Assembly: GCA_015680685.1 (NCBI GenBank)
Contig: MNCI01005534.1
Span: 105,930-152,425 of the forward strand
Origin: Gnetum montanum
Lineage: Eukaryota > Streptophyta > Gnetopsida > Gnetales > Gnetaceae
Direction of reading: 5' to 3'
Length of the DNA: 46,496 nt
A model generated the notes under the pieces. The model searched no databases, had not been told where the DNA came from, and worked only from the letters and a program-made list of their open reading frames with translations. The position numbers were made by a program, and so were the translations under genes. Positions 1 to 11,029 of the stretch are shown one piece after another (position 1 is the first letter of the stretch; the number at the start of each line of letters is the position of its first letter).

Positions 1-261
1 TTCGCTTCAAGCATGCATGTAGCGCTTGGTAACCTAGTAACGATTAGNTTGCTGTACACAAATGTGTGCTTAGGTACAAATTGCTCGAATAAAGATCCAT
101 TCACTCTATGACTCCTATTGCGGGCACACAGAAATTATTCTATCTCTGGAATGGTAAAACTACAAGAGTTTGGCTAAGGGTCTAACTCTAGCTATCTGGA
201 ACTAAGGGTGCCACCTCTTATTTATAGAAGATGAGGTGGGATGCGATATCGTGGCTCATTA
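1..261 (-). mobile_element. L0: partial LTR, Tat/Athila-like family, minus orientation
   Basis: The sequence resembles the LTRs at 31609-32413 (same orientation) and 39630-40597 (opposite orientation). Shared parts include the segment around TTGCTCGAATAAAGAT, the reversed TATA box at 219-226 and the GATATC motif near 245. The right edge ends CTCATTA, a decayed CATCA terminus. The next base starts retrotransposon pol coding sequence on the plus strand rather than the polypurine tract of a minus-strand element. The right edge is therefore the outer 5' edge of an element or solo LTR that extends left of the window and was inserted into RE-A pol. Position 49 is an ambiguous base. Confidence 0.75.
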
Positions 262-1733
262 GTAAGATTGAGAAGAAGCATGTTCCATGCATCGCATATA
301 ATGACACAGGGTGCCACTACATGCAGAAATTATGGATTGTAAAAAGCATAACACTCAAAGGATGTAGGTAGTGTGTAAACATCACAAAAATTCAAAGGTG
401 CATGTACAAAATAACCACAAAAATAAGAGGGCACATAGTGGCTGATAATTGAAATAGAGGGCAACCCAATAATGTGCATGGAACCAATTAAGAGCCTTAC
501 AAGCTCTTATGTAGATAACATGGATCAACTGGAGCAGATCCATCACCATTTCTTTGAAGAATAAGATGAAATCAATTAAGAAGAGTTAGAGATCCTTGAA
601 ACATTCAAGTAGAAGCCCCTTGAGTTGAAGCCTTTACCAATAGGCATGAAGTATGCCTTCTTAAAAAATGATAAGCCAATCATCATCAATGTCATACTTG
701 CTCATGAATAAAAGAAGAAGTTGCTAGAAGTTGTGAGCAAATGGCCAACAACCTTTGCTTAGTCATATCCTGAGCTCACAAGAATCTATCCTAGGATATG
801 CTAACACAGGATCTATACAGACTCCTCCATAAAATCAAAAAGGTAGCCACAAAGAAGACTGAACCCCAAACTCAAATATATCATCAAGGAAGAAACTCAG
901 TAACTCCTGAAGGCAGGGTTCATTTATCCCATTGCAGGTAGCAAGTGGGTTAGCCCACTTGTCATAGTACCAAATAAAGAAGGGAAGTGGAAAGTTTGCA
1001 TAGATTTCAAGCTGTTGAACATGGCTACCTATAAAGATCACTTTCCTTTATCATTTGTGGATTAAGTGTTACATACCATCATAAGGCATTGCTACTATAA
1101 CTTTCTAGATGGTTATAGTGGCTATAACCAAATCCAAATTGCGCTAGATGACTAGGCCAAAACAATGCTCACAAGTTTCTTAAGGACTTTTGCATACAGG
1201 AAGCTACCCTTTGGCCTATGCAATGATCTTACTACATTCCAATGCTTGGTCCTCAACATCTTCCAATAACAAATTAGTAGTGGGATGGAGTCTTCATGGA
1301 TGACTTCTCCACCTATGGGGCTACTTTTGAGCAAGCCTTAACTGTCTAGAGCAAGTTCTTAAATAGTGTATGAAGACCAACCTTAGGCTCAATTGGCAAA
1401 AGAGCCATTTAATGGTCCAAGAAGGTAGTGTTTTGGGGCACTGTATTTCTAGCAAGGGAATTGAGGTAGACCCAGAAAAGATAAGGGTCATCCAAGGAAT
1501 CACCAAACAACCTGAAACTATTAAAGATGTGAGGTCATTCCTTGGGCACACTGGTTATTATAGGCATTTCATTGAGAACTTTTCAAAGATTTCCAAACCA
1601 TTGGTAGAGCTCACAAAGAAGGATACCTTGTTCATCTGGACTAAGGAGTGTGAGCATGCATTCCAGCACCTCAAGAAAAAGCTTTAGAAACACCAATCTT
1701 ACGAGCACCAAATTGGCCTAGACCATTCAATAT
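262..1733 (+). pseudogene. RE-A pol, first part: protease tail and reverse transcriptase (decayed)
   Basis: This is the left part of the polyprotein gene of a Ty3/gypsy retrotransposon. Reading along the strand gives the segment after the protease (VPCIAYNDTGCHYMQ), a linker with MEPIKSL, and then reverse transcriptase. Recognisable blocks are RRLNPKLK, LLKAGFIYPIAGS, WVSPLVIVP, FLDGYSGYNQI, the polymerase box VFMDDFSTYG near 1290, and a connection region at 1370-1687 that is still open and carries SFLGHTGYYRHFIENFSKI. Many in-frame stops and at least one frameshift near 1280 make it inactive. The same blocks occur in the same order in RE-E on the other strand. The gene stops at 1733 inside the segment leading to RNase H because RE-B is inserted there, and it resumes at 11025. 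The lineage is Tat/Athila-like by motif style, which is an inference. Confidence 0.9.
1729..1733. repeat. Left target-site duplication of RE-B (AATAT)
   Basis: The five bases before the RE-B LTR are AATAT, and the five after it (11025-11029) are CATAT. The uninterrupted homologous site in RE-E reads CATAT at the same codons, so the left copy has probably mutated at its first base. Confidence 0.8.
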
Positions 1734-2650
1734 TAATGAGTGGTGAGGTATCTCTATGTCCAACCATACAAATAACAAGCATTCATGCATGATCTAGTCA
1801 ACTTCCATGAAAAGGGCTAGTTGTGCATCTAGATTGTTATGCCTTGATTGTAGTTCACTGTCTTCCCACTTGGACTAGCGATAGCTTTGTCACGTGATGG
1901 TTTAGTCCAAAGTAAGGCATGTGGTGATTGATGTTGTCTAGCCTTGAGCTACTCCTAATGATAATAAAGAGATTGATTAATTAATCTAATTAACAATGGA
2001 AAGTAAAATTTAAACTAGCCTACATGTGATGAGTATTTGTTCCTAACTGTTTGCACACACCTTCGACTTCATGTAACTATGACTGGAATTACCAAGTGTA
2101 CATCACTGGGCTTACCAAACGATACACTATTGGGTTATCAGGTAATTACACTTAAGTGCTTGTAATTAGTCATACTCATTTTGCTTAATGATATAAATAA
2201 TATAAAGTAGTAAATGGAAACATTAACTAAGGAAAGTAATAAACAATTAAATAGTTAAAAAAATAATAAATCTACATGGATGTTGTAATGATGAAAGTAA
2301 TCTCAATCTTTATTGTCGGTCATGTAATGCTTCTAAGTACATCACACTCAAATAAGGATGTCATGCAATCACTTAACATCACACTACGAGCATGTATTGG
2401 CAAATAGTAGACTTAAAATTAGAAATCTATGAGAAAGCTATCTAAAATCTATCTCTAATCTATATTCCAACTATGCACCCAAGTGTGGTATTTATAGGCT
2501 AGCATGGACGAGGTGATATTGGATGCCAGACATCGAAGGTTGTGGCCCAATATCAGATATTCAACATCGCAACCTTGATATTAGATACCTGACATTATGA
2601 ACCCGATATCAAATATTTGATATCGTGGCCCTATAACACATGACTCATCA
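1734..2650 (-). repeat. RE-B 3' LTR
   Basis: This LTR of about 917 bp is a direct copy of 10148-11024. On the plus strand it begins TAATGAGTGG (decayed TGATGAG) and ends GACTCATCA. It is bounded by the polypurine tract at 2651. A reversed TATAAATA lies at 2489-2496, and a GATATC/AATATC palindrome cluster lies at about 2514-2630, which is U3 in sense orientation. Confidence 0.9.
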
Positions 2651-2665
2651 TACCCCCACGACTAA
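2651..2665 (-). other. RE-B polypurine tract
   Basis: In sense it reads TTAGTCGTGGGGGTA and ends exactly at the 3' LTR. The equivalent tracts are TTAGTCATGGGGGTA in RE-E (32414-32428), TTAGTCATGGGGATA in RE-C (25913-25927) and TGAGTCATGAGGGTA in RE-A (17791-17805). This is the expected plus-strand primer. Confidence 0.85.
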
Positions 2666-2899
2666 ATGAAACCTCATTGAGTTACAAAATGAGGAACAAG
2701 TTCTTTATAAAAGACTGGAAAGGTATGGGATTATTGACTGACTTGACTAGACACACAAATTTACTTTTACTTGCTACAATGGTGTTTTAAGAGAATATGA
2801 ACATAACATGACAAAACAAAAAATTGGGAAAGCTCATGTAGTTCCCAGAGGCGATAAATACTCCATTGGCTGCTTTCCTTTATCGCCAAGCTTCTAGAA

Positions 2900-5568
2900 A
2901 AGGTAGTGGTTTAGGAACACCTGTAACTTTTCTTCCTCTATCGTTGGGTCATGTACCATCCAAGATACTGAGGTGATGTGTGCTAGAGTTGATACATCCC
3001 ATGGGAATGGTAGCTATGGAAACATGTTGTTTGCTTTCATGTATCAAACTACAAATTTCCGTCATTCCTTCTCGAAGGTCCTAGCCTTTTCTTTTAATTC
3101 ATGGTGATCTATTAATCTCTTGGCCAGCTTTGAGGCTACATCATTCTATCCATGGTAGTAGGCCTTAATCACCTCTAATTCTGAGTTTGCCATGTGGAGT
3201 TTTTGTAAAGCATTTTCCCTATCTACAAACTCTTTTCATATAATGCATAGGTGGTTGCTATTTATTGCTCTAGCTCATTTCTAGGTTGACCTACTATTAA
3301 TATGGCAAGGTTGACATATCAATGGTTAGCCAATGCTATTTATTTATGTAAATCTTTAATTTTCAGGTCTTTATTTTTTACTTCCACTTGATGGACCAAG
3401 GCATAACTATCTAGGATTGGCTACCAGTGAGGATTCTATGTTGACAAGGAATTGATAAAGGCCTTTACCATCTAGATTTCTTTTTCATTAATTTGCTTAT
3501 ACATGCCAATTTGGTCTTGGAAGTGTTTCTTCAACTTTTCATGTTTTTTGGCTTCATTTTGCCATGCTCTTATTTTGATTGTAAATTTTTGATGAATTGC
3601 GTAGACCTCCTCCATTGAGGGGGTTCAATTTTCTTTGGCCAATTGACTGATGTCTTGGTTAACCCTCACCAATTGTTCTCTCAAATGGTGGACACTTTCT
3701 TCCAAGATGTTCTTCTATTTTTCTATAGTAATCAAGCTTACATTATTTGTAACAAGATGCATATTTTCTTCTTATGTGCTGGTTAATGCCTTCTTATGGG
3801 TGTATGCTTGAGCTTCAATAGTTGAGGCATTCTAGGCCACGTTTTCCTTCTCTTGCTAAGCAGCTTTCTTTTGTTTAATTAATTGGTTCACTTGCTCTAT
3901 TTGGAATTTTTCTAGTTGGTTAGCTACAATAAATTGGATAGAGTCCCATCTTTTAGCTTTCAGGGCGACTAGCTCTTGTTGCAATCGATGCACTTCTGCT
4001 TCTGCATGTTCTGCCCTAGTCTTAGCCATGACCAACTTTTCTTTTGTGGCAATGAGGTCTAATTGCACTGTAGTGACATCATTGGAAATGTCAAAAAGGA
4101 TCATCATTACTCGTCTAGTCTATAGCAATCTATCTAGTACATCCTCATGGGCCATAGGAGTCATTGAAGTCCTCGCAAGCATTTGTTCATCTCTAATTTG
4201 AATTAAGTCCACTGGGGTCACAACAGGCATCTTGAAAGATTCTTTAATGTGATTTGTTATTATCTTTGCTGTGAATACCACATCTTGATGCTACATGACC
4301 ACTACTATGGCACCTTCTTCTATTATAAGTATCACTTGAAAAGATGCAACATTCCCAAAGATTTGTTATGATCATTGGGATTCTCCTTCTAATTGTAACA
4401 AAATCTACCCCCTTGTTGGATTAGTAGAAATTGTGGACTACATGACATCATTAATAACTTAGAAGAGGTTTAATTCATCCCTACTTCTCCAACTGAGAGT
4501 TTTAGAAATTCTTTGTAAATGGCTCATTGCAAGTTGGTAACCTTGTGGTGGTGGTGGTGGAACTTGTGGTTCACGTTGTTGCTTGGGCTCTTGCTCTATT
4601 TCTTTTTCTGGTTCTAGCTCCTTTTCTATTTCTTATTCTTCACCAAGGTCCTTCCTTGGTGCTGCAAGTTTAAGTAACTTAGCAAAGGAATTATTTTGAG
4701 TCCTCCTAAGAACATCATTGGTGTATCCTAGGATTCCGGCATGCCTACATAGCTTCCTGATCAGGCAAGGGAATGGAAGCATTAGCTTCCTTGCCTTCTT
4801 TTCTTCAAGTTGCCTTTGAATTTCCATGTAGTATAATTGGGAAAGATTGACAATGTAGTTGCCCATTAATATTGCACTTACCCTAACTAAGTATGTTGAG
4901 ATTTTGTTAAGCCCTTTAGTTGGGAAGAGGTGATATGTTCCTATCTTAAAATAGGTCTGCTCTTCTAGAGTCAACTCATTATATGTCTTATTGTCTTTGT
5001 TATACGCTTGCTTTAGCTACAACTTTCTGGTTTTTGGACTAGACCTTGTGGATAGGTGTGCCAACTTGGCCCCCACATTTGGTAGATTCAAAACCTCTAC
5101 AATTGCTTTGACTAAAAAAGATACAATGACTCCATTGATGTTAATAGTGGTACCTTCTTCCTTGTTATGCCAAAATTGGTACGTTTGACTAAGGTACCAT
5201 TCACCACTTTCTAAAAGAATGTGTCATAATGGTGATGCCTAGAGTTGAGTTCAAACTACCTTAGAGGCAAATGCCATAAATGGATCTATGTTCATTTCCA
5301 CAATAATCATGATCAACATGCATTTCTCTTGGATGGCTTCAACACATTCTTAGGAAATGTGAGGCATTGTCCTTGCACTGGAGCTTATGGTTTTGTAGCC
5401 ACTCCTTGGACCAACTGCCCTGTAGTAGGAGCTTCTCGATGAATGTGAAAATGATTGGGCCTCTTGTTCCTCATGCTTAGCTTACTCTCCTAGTTGGCCT
5501 CTACCACCTCTCAAGCGTTTGGCTGCACCTTGCGAAGGTCCTTCTTGTCCTCCTCTTTTTGGAACCAT
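2900..5568 (-). pseudogene. RE-B ORF3: large coiled-coil protein with plant-transposon-type N-terminal domain (decayed)
   Basis: A sense-strand reading frame starts at an ATG at 5568 (MVPKRGGQEGPSQG) and stays in a single frame past 3856, broken only by point stops; the 3' end near 2900 is uncertain. The basic, Gly/Arg-rich start is followed by a globular region with NGVIVSFLVKAIVEVLNLPN, then YFKIGTYHLFPT, then LPFPCLIRKLCRHAGI (4974-4633). This style matches my recollection of the Pfam 'putative plant transposon protein' domain (PF20167). Next come a Glu/Pro-rich linker with a run of seven prolines near 4545-4565 and a long heptad-rich coiled coil, clearest at 4107-3856. The gene lies between gag and the 3' LTR, where Athila-type elements keep an extra ORF, but I see no signal peptide or fusion-protein features. 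A homologue is present in RE-A. Its function is unknown. Confidence 0.75.
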
Positions 5569-7690
5569 TTATAATCAATCAAGGGTTAGATGTTACTAAG
5601 GCATTGTTATTTATCATTAATAGGTTTATACCTTACTCATGACCTTAGTTCCATTAAGTTCTTTAGTTCATATGATTGTAGAGCTAGAAAATTTTTTAGA
5701 AAAATGCCCAAAAAGTGTTAACTTCTTTTATGAATCCTCATAATTGGCCTCTTTTCTCTTATGTATGACATATCAAGATGGTTATGGTCCCTTGGGTAAG
5801 AAAATTAGAGTTTTTGGCATTCCTATGATTGATTTTTCATTAAAACACTTAAGATTTTTAACATTCTTACCCTTGTAATACCTTCTAGGTGAAATTTTTG
5901 AAAAATTGGTGCAAGTTTTCCATACAAGCATCCTCCCTTTACTAAATTGAACACTTTGAGTTCAAATAGGTTCAAAGGACATGAAAATCAAAATAGCATG
6001 GAGCAAAACATTGCAAGTGGAATTTGATTGCACAGAGCTCTTAATCACAAGAGAAAAATTCAAAAACTCCCCTAGCTACAAATGATAAGAATGGATTTTG
6101 GGAGCACCATGGAGGTCCTATATATAGTTTTGATGGACCCAATATTGGATATCCAACATTGAGTCTAACCCAATATCGAGTAGTTGATATCAAGGTGCTT
6201 GAATATGCATATGATGAGGGTAGTTAGCATGAAAAATAAAGCTCTATGATAGATGGAAGTGTTTCAGGTCAAATCAAAAGTTCTGGGGTAAGTGAGAATT
6301 TATATGTAGGCACTATAGGTGTTAGAAGATAGCATCGTAGGCAATAAAAGCTTTGGAAGATGCAAGGAAAAGGGTATTAGATTTATGGGGTGGGACAGAT
6401 CAGGTATATGATAAGAAAAAACATTGAATTTATTAGTTATGAACTTGAAAGGTTAAAGATGATGTGATTGTGTTAAACAAGCACAAGTCACAATAGTTAT
6501 ACAAGTGGATCCTCCCCAAAGTAGGCTTCGACCCATAATGCCCTTGTATAATCATACCTAAACATGTCCATAGGCACCAAAGGGGTTGAATGCAATGCAT
6601 ACTTGTGAAACAAAGCACACATGTTAAAACCACCAATTTGAGAAAATATATTTGTGTTACACAAAATCACAAGGTAGGATCAGGAAGATAGTGAGATGAG
6701 ATAGTTTTTAGAAGGGATGGTAGAGATTGGGACATGAAGTGTCTTACCATAGGCATAATGAATCCTTGTGTGCTATTAATGGTTAAGTAATCATTAGTCC
6801 TTATTTCCAAGATTCAAAACAAGTTCAAACCACATTCTAGTGACATCACATTGTTTCATCACTTCATTTGACAACCATAAGAGTACTGTAGTTGTAAGGA
6901 GTAACATTACTTGGTGTTTTTCCCAAGGGAGGAGTTTATTCATGGCATGTTTTTCTTGATGAATTTTGAGAAGCCACCAACCTTTAGGCATGGGTAACAT
7001 GTCTTTCCAATGGAACCCTCAGAAATTTATTCAGTGCCTTTCTTTTTTACTCTTACTCTAATTCTTTGTTAGATCTATAAGGATATAATTACAACCTTAG
7101 CAACATGATAGAACATATAGAAGTGATCAAAGAGAATCCAGAAATCCCCTTGATGTCACACCCATCACATTCTCTCTTGGTTCTTCACTTTTCTGTCTAG
7201 GCACCATGATTATGAGTTTATTTTTGGTGATGGAAAAGAATATCATTATAACTAGGATAAAAACCTCTTATTAATGGAATGGATGGATGGATGATATGGC
7301 CTCACTGTCTAAATAATCAATCCCTTATAACTTGACATCATAAAGAAAACCTCATCTCAATGGGCTACATGATCATTTTATTCACAAGCAAGATTACTGA
7401 CAAAGCAAATGAAAATAAAATATTGAAAAAGTTGAAAAAGATAGGAAAAATTATATTAAGAAATAATAAAATGATAAAAAATTGTTAAACAAAAAGATGA
7501 AAAACACTTATTAATTCAGAATGGGGTGTTTTCCCTATGACTAAGCATTTGACCATGACAAGAATTAATAGGTGGATAGGTAAGCTTCATGCATTTGTGA
7601 AACCATGTTAACCTTTCATGTGCAAGCCACTAGGTGTCTCTTGGTTTAGTGGTGGCTATGTAGACAAGTTATTGATCACACACTTGGTTG
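5569..7690 (-). other. RE-B internal non-coding stretch between gag and ORF3, with a promoter-like cluster
   Basis: No long coding frame is supportable here. Around 6490-6530 it shares TCCTCCCCAAAGTAGGCT with the region downstream of pol in RE-E (near 33170), so this part is the normal 3' untranslated region of the family brought next to gag by the loss of pol. From 5569 to about 6210 it has no visible counterpart upstream of ORF3 in RE-A. A cluster of AATATT/GATATC palindromes at about 6128-6200 precedes (in sense) a TATATATA box at about 6116-6128. Confidence 0.5.
6116..6205 (-). promoter_or_regulatory. Candidate internal promoter upstream of RE-B ORF3
   Basis: In sense orientation, a series of GATATC, CGATATTGGG, GGATATCC and CAATATTGGG motifs is followed by CTATATATAGG. 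The ORF3 start codon lies about 550 bp further on. The layout copies the family's U3, with palindromes and then TATA, but the sequence after the TATA box does not resemble the LTR, so it is not a simple LTR fragment. Promoter activity is inferred. Confidence 0.35.
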
Positions 7691-10022
7691 TCAAATGTAT
7701 GGTGGGCTAGAGTATGAGTTGTGTCAATGTTGTAGATGTCTGGCCCATGATGGAATCCTTGATCCTAATTTGGTATGCATGGATTTGTTTCTCTCCACAA
7801 TTCTAGATTCATTGTTTTTGTTAAGTGTTGGAGTAATGATGGATGGTGGCTCTTGCATAGGATTAGAGGACATTGGTTATGAGAGGGAAGGTGTTACACT
7901 TGATTGGCCTTGTGCTAGTTTGGATGATGTAGTAGGTTCATTAGTGTTGCGCTTACACATGGGAGTGGTTCTAGAAAAATGACATTTCCAAGATTGTGGT
8001 GGGAACCTACTGGCATTATCATGTTGATGCACATTTGCAGCACAAGTGACATTCATTTATTGATGTTGTGGTGTTGAACCTTCCTATGTTACTGATGGTG
8101 GCATGTGATGGGATGGAACATGAGAATATTAAGGATAGGATGGAGGGTAAGAGGTGTGAGGTGGTGATCCTTTAGGAGATATCATTGATTGATGATATTT
8201 GAGAGAGTGATAGTAGTGATTTGAAGTAGAGGATGTAGAACTAGTTGGGGAAACAAGTTGTTGAACATAATATCCATACAATTTTTGCTGGTAGTGAGGG
8301 TACAATTGGGTTGATGATGGCCTCCCCCACAACTGTGGGTGTCTCCATTGTAGTTGATGATAGTGTTGAGGCTAGTAATAAGTCCCCCTAGGATAGTACA
8401 ATTGGTTGTAGGACTATCTATAATTACCTTGTGAAAAGGTAATTTCATAAGCATATGATTCTGTATGAACTTGGGATTTAATGCAAAAGCCCAATACTCA
8501 TGTAGATGAGACATGACTGGGCAATGACCCTTCAGGTGGTCATATATGCAGATGTCACATCTATTATCTTCATTTGTGGTTATGTCTATAGCCTCATTTT
8601 CTTCAGCCATTTTCCCTATTTTCTGATAAGTGTTCTTAGCTATTTCTTGGTTCTTCCTCCTCCTTTTATTGTGATTGCATGGTTCATTTTGCATTACCTT
8701 CTCCTCTACAGATTCTACAAAAGTTGTAAATTTTTCATTTATCCACTCTGACATCCTATCAAACTTTGCTTCAATCTTGTTGATAGACCTCTGTATTGAC
8801 AAGGTTCATTGTGGAATCACCTTATCAAGAGCCACCTCTTTCTCTTGATCATAGATATGGGCCTTCTTTTTTTGAAGAGTTAGATCCCAATGATATTTCT
8901 TAACATTCTCCCATTTTCATAGCTCTCATTCTTCTTTTTCCACATGTTTGATTAGCTCTTAGATTTGATGGATTTGTAGCTTGTATAATTAACCTAGAGC
9001 ATACATCCCAAAGGTCTCCCTTGTTTCATTACAAAGCCCATCTATGATGTGAAAAAGTTTCTCTTCCTTAGAGAAACCATGGCTTGGGCATCTATTCAGT
9101 AGAGAATAATTTTTATTTAATGCCATTTCCAAGGGCTCACGTTGTTCTTGTCTTCATTCTTGGATTCGTCTCCTTAGGTTGGACACCCTTACATAGGTTT
9201 GGTATTTCTCATTGAAGAGTTCCAACATTGTGGAGCACCGTTGGATTGAATTTGGTTTCAACGATTTATACCACACTTCAGCTCTATCGATTAGTATCCT
9301 AGGAAAGAGCTTAATATTTTTTCACCCACTTTCAATGTTGTAGAAAGCAAATGCATCATGGAAGGCTTGTAAATGATGTTGTGGATTCAAATCATAGCCT
9401 CCTGCAAATTTAGGAATAGTATTCATATCAAGCCCAGGTAGGCAACTCTCTTGGTAATGCTTGCGAGATATCTTAACTACTTTGTGATCTACATCAGGTT
9501 CTTGGTGGCCAACAAGGGCTCATTGTCATTAGACATGTTGTGAGAAAAATTTATATTCCTATTCATTTGATTGTGATGATTTTTTCTATGTTCATTTTGA
9601 TGTCTTTGATTTTTCCCATGGGTTTGATTTCTATTTTTATTTTGACTCCATAGTGAAGCTTTATCTCTATACCTACGTTCATGTTTGTCAAAACTAGAAG
9701 TTGAAGTGGAAGAGGAAGATGAGGAACTGGGAGGGTTGCCATGGCTTCTATGATGTTCCATAGGGTCCCTTGATTTATCTTTTCTAGGTGTTGAGGGGGT
9801 CCTAGGCCTTGAGGCCTCCCTTGGTCCAGGACTTACTTCATCTCCTCTAGGGTTGTTTGCCTTAGGTGAATGTAGTCTTTGAGTGTCGTCAGGATGGTCA
9901 TGAACATAGGAAACCCTTGCATAAGGTTGGTCACTGCAATTTTCTTCAACATATTTCTCGTTAGTTCTCTAATGAATTTTTTCACTATACAATGCATTAT
10001 CACTTCCTTGTGAAAAAGACAT
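7691..10022 (-). pseudogene. RE-B gag (decayed)
   Basis: Capsid/nucleocapsid gene of a Ty3/gypsy element. The ATG at 10022 starts MSFSQGSDN, like MSSSHRSDSP in RE-C. A long charged, low-complexity segment follows: a serine run near 9700-9730, then His/Asn/Arg-rich sequence (9761-9489). The capsid core has KFAGGYDLNPQHHLQAFHDA, WYKSLKPNSIQR, STMLELFNEKYQTYVRVSNL and LFHIIDGLCNETRETFGMYA. A finger CDICIYDHLKGHC lies near 8515-8563 (C-x2-C-x3-H-x4-C), followed by a Pro/His/Gln-rich tail with WGRPSSTQLYPHYQQKLYGY. Numerous stops and a frameshift near 8200-8330 inactivate it. Unlike RE-C and RE-F it lacks the N-terminal domain containing the DEY..FTFILHQDEQL signature. The 3' limit is approximate. 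Confidence 0.85.
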
Positions 10023-10128
10023 TGTTGTTGGTTTATGGTGTGTGTGATTTAATCTTTGTTGAAAGATATATGATTAATGCATTTACAAAAATCATGTATA
10101 ATATAACTAACCTAGATAACTAGCATCA

Positions 10129-10146
10129 TCCCTAGCAATGGTGCTA
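10129..10146 (-). other. RE-B primer binding site, tRNA-Asp type
   Basis: In sense it reads TAGCACCATTGCTAGGGA, one base from the 5' LTR. Against the complement of plant tRNA-Asp (TGGCGCCGTTGCCGGGGA) it has 13 of 18 matches. All five differences are transitions of the cytosine-deamination type. Confidence 0.85.
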
Positions 10147-10147
10147 A

Positions 10148-11024
10148 TGATGAGTGGTAAGTTACCCCTATGCCCAACCATACAAATCACAAGCGTTCAT
10201 GTATGATCCGGTTGACTTCCATGGATGGGACTAGTTGCACATCTAGATCATTATGCCTTGATTGCAGTTCGCTATCTTCCCACTTGGACCAGTGGTAGCT
10301 TTGTCACATAGGATTTAGTCCAGAGTGAGACATATGATGATTGATGTTGTATGGCCCTAAGCTACTCCTAATGATAATAAAGAGATTGATTAATTATGCT
10401 AATTAACAATGGAAAGTAAAATCTAAACTAGCATAGATGCGATGAGTATTTGTTCCTAACTATCTACACATGTCTTGGACTTCACATAACTACTATTGGA
10501 ATTACCAAGAATACATCACTAGGCTTACCAAATGATACATTGCTGGGTTACTAAGCAAGTACAATTAAGCACTCACGATTAGTTGTACTCATTCCACTTA
10601 ATGACAAGAATAATAAAGACTAGTAAATGGAAGCATTAACTAAGGAAAGAAATAAACAATTAAATAATTAAAAACAATAATAAATCTAAGTGGATGCTAC
10701 AATGATGAAAGTAATCTTGATCTTTATTTCTAGTCATGTAATGCATCCAAGTACGTCACACTCAAATAAGGATGCCATACAATCACTTAACATCACACTG
10801 CTGGCATGCATTGGCAAATAGCAACTTGAGATTAAAAATCTATGAGAAAGCTATCTAAAATATATATTCCAACCATGCATCCAAGTTTGGTATTTATAGG
10901 CTAGCACAAATGAGGTGATATTGGATGCTTGACATCAAAGGTTGTGCCTTGATATCAGATACCTAACATCACAACCTCGATATTAGATATTTGATATCGT
11001 AGCCCTGCAAAACATGACTCATCA
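10148..11024 (-). repeat. RE-B 5' LTR
   Basis: This LTR of about 877 bp runs from TGATGAGTGG to ATGACTCATCA on the plus strand and is the direct copy of 1734-2650. A reversed TATA box lies at 10891-10898, and U3 palindromes lie at about 10914-11000. The primer binding site lies just left of it, and RE-A pol resumes immediately right of it. Confidence 0.9.
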
Positions 11025-11029
11025 CATAT
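11025..11029. repeat. Right target-site duplication of RE-B (CATAT)
   Basis: CATAT directly follows the RE-B 5' LTR and matches the target sequence expected from the RE-E copy of the same codons. The left partner is AATAT at 1729-1733. Confidence 0.8.

Larger units (their letters stand above)
1734..11024 (-). mobile_element. RE-B: complete pol-less LTR retrotransposon with gag and ORF3, nested in RE-A
   Basis: This element of about 9.3 kb reads on the minus strand. In sense order it has a 5' LTR (11024-10148), a primer binding site, gag, a long non-coding stretch, ORF3, a polypurine tract and a 3' LTR (2650-1734). It is flanked by a 5-bp target duplication (CATAT, with one side mutated), and RE-A pol reads on across it. 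No reverse transcriptase, RNase H or integrase motif was found between gag and ORF3, so it could move only with proteins supplied by relatives. By eye its two LTRs differ at roughly one base in seven, which suggests an old insertion. No computed identity is available. Confidence 0.9.

Noticed and set aside
7695-7982. 95-residue plus-strand open frame
   Set aside because: It lies opposite the Pro/His-rich tail of RE-B gag and has no recognisable motif.
8506-8751. Hydrophobic plus-strand frame resembling a membrane protein
   Set aside because: It is the complement of the charged/finger part of RE-B gag. The complement of Glu/Asn/Lys codons gives Phe/Leu/Ile.
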